Part shown: in pieces, positions 12,918 to 13,502 of the stretch
Layout: the number at the start of each line of letters is the position of its first letter
How positions within the stretch are numbered: position 1 is the stretch's first letter
Source of the DNA: an uncultured Litoreibacter sp.
Lineage (GTDB): Bacteria; Pseudomonadota; Alphaproteobacteria; Rhodobacterales; Rhodobacteraceae
Reading direction: 5' to 3'
Length of the DNA: 13,502 bases
Assembly (NCBI GenBank): GCA_937928335.1
Contig: CALFWN010000353.1
Span: 1 to 13,502, forward strand
Notes under the pieces: model-generated
Seen by the model: only the letters and a program-made list of their open reading frames with translations
What the model was told of the DNA's origin: nothing
Databases searched by the model: none
Made by a program: the position numbers and the translations under genes

Positions 12918-13502
12918 TTAGGTGCCTCGCGGGTTGCGCAAGCTTGACGCATAGATCATCCACGAGATCACCATCAGCACCATCGCCAAAAGAAACGGCG
13001 CGCCGGGCAGGTAGATCCATGTGCCATCGCCTGTAAAAAGCCAGAATATCTGCGTCATCACCAGCGGGGCCACAATCATCCCGATCGAGTTGATCGAGGA
13101 TAAAACCCCCTGCAACTCGCCCTGCTGGTTGTCATCCGCGCGGCCCGACATCACGGCCTGCAGGGCAGGGGCCACAACGCCGCCCACAGCCGCCAAAGGC
13201 GTCAGAGCCAGCACCAGCCATCCGTTTGAGACAAACCCGATCAGCGTCAGGGTGAAGGCATTGTATATGAGCCCGAAATACACGGTCCTGCGCTCCCCCA
13301 GCCAGCCGATGATGCGCCGGATCAGCACCGCTTGGGTGATCGCGGTGGCGATCCCGTAAACCGCCAGAGACGCACCGATCATGCCCGGAGACCAGTTGAA
13401 ATTGGCCGCCGTATAATAGGCCCAGACCGCCGGGTAGACCATGTTGGAAATCTGGTAAAAGAAATAGACCCCCATCAGCGCGGTCAGGCCGGGCAGGCGG
13501 CT
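12918..13502 (-). CDS. Tet-type MFS transporter, C-terminal half (cut by window edge)
   Basis: The frame is open at the right edge and gives the last 194 residues of a major facilitator. About six membrane segments can be seen, for example GLIYNAFTLTLIGFVSNGWLVLALTPL and IYLPGAPFLLAMVLMVISWMIYA. The stretch MSGRADDNQQGELQGVLSSINSIGMIVAPL is the C-domain signature of the TCR/Tet (TetA) drug-proton antiporter family, where QGxLQG recurs. Full members have about 400 residues and 12 helices, so the N-terminal half lies outside. The family call is sound, but chromosomal members in roseobacters seldom have a shown tetracycline phenotype. Convergent with the EEP gene. Confidence 0.82.
   Translation of the reverse strand, partial: SRLPGLTALMGVYFFYQISNMVYPAVWAYYTAANFNWSPGMIGASLAVYGIATAITQAVLIRRIIGWLGERRTVYFGLIYNAFTLTLIGFVSNGWLVLALTPLAAVGGVVAPALQAVMSGRADDNQQGELQGVLSSINSIGMIVAPLVMTQIFWLFTGDGTWIYLPGAPFLLAMVLMVISWMIYASSLRNPRGT

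Overview
The window looks like a chromosomal stretch from an alphaproteobacterium of the Rhodobacteraceae (Roseobacter group). The grounds are high GC with C/G-ending codons, an Irr-type Fur regulator divergent from fabA, fabA/fabB/fabI as the type II fatty acid genes, and proteins of typical roseobacter character (DM13, KduD-like SDR, L-2-haloacid dehalogenase). The genus cannot be read from the sequence.

Layout. (1) Positions 1-725, minus strand: the start of a phage packaging module, with a Nu1-like small terminase followed by the N-terminus of a GpA-type large terminase running off the left edge. (2) Positions 726-1830: about 1.1 kb with only one small plausible ORF (1291-1557, minus), several inverted repeats, an orphan plus-strand terminator and a well-formed GntR/FadR-type operator. 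This is the junction between prophage and host DNA. (3) Positions 1833-3620: a two-gene sugar-acid operon, a zinc-dependent dehydrogenase and a KduD/IdnO-like SDR. (4) Positions 3642-8550: irr (minus) divergent from fabA, then fabB-fabI. Between fabA and fabB sits an apparent inserted cassette: a NemR-like TetR regulator (minus), a secreted DM13 protein and a small four-helix membrane protein, closed by its own terminator. (5) Positions 8628-9005: a VOC/glyoxalase-fold protein (minus). (6) Positions 9098-12757: a tightly coupled four-gene operon (L-2-haloacid dehalogenase, alpha/beta hydrolase, PLP-dependent threonine/serine dehydratase-like enzyme, EEP-family phosphodiesterase) joined by three ATGA start/stop overlaps. 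(7) Positions 12918-13502: the C-terminal part of a Tet-type MFS exporter (minus).

How it fits together. FabA makes the cis double bond, FabB elongates the unsaturated intermediate and FabI reduces enoyl-ACP, so the fab genes form the unsaturated fatty acid pathway, next to the iron/heme-responsive Irr. The dehydrogenase/SDR pair fits oxidation and reduction of a hexonate or keto-deoxy-gluconate, with a FadR-type repressor site in front but no regulator, transporter or aldolase gene in the window. The TetR cassette has a 26-bp inverted repeat in its divergent promoter region and may be an electrophile- or redox-responsive envelope unit.

The most notable things seen are the interruption of the fabA-fabB-fabI order by this cassette with its operator, and a 23-bp dispersed motif present three times, each time in a spacer between convergent genes. 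No tRNA, rRNA, CRISPR array, insertion sequence or integrase was found.
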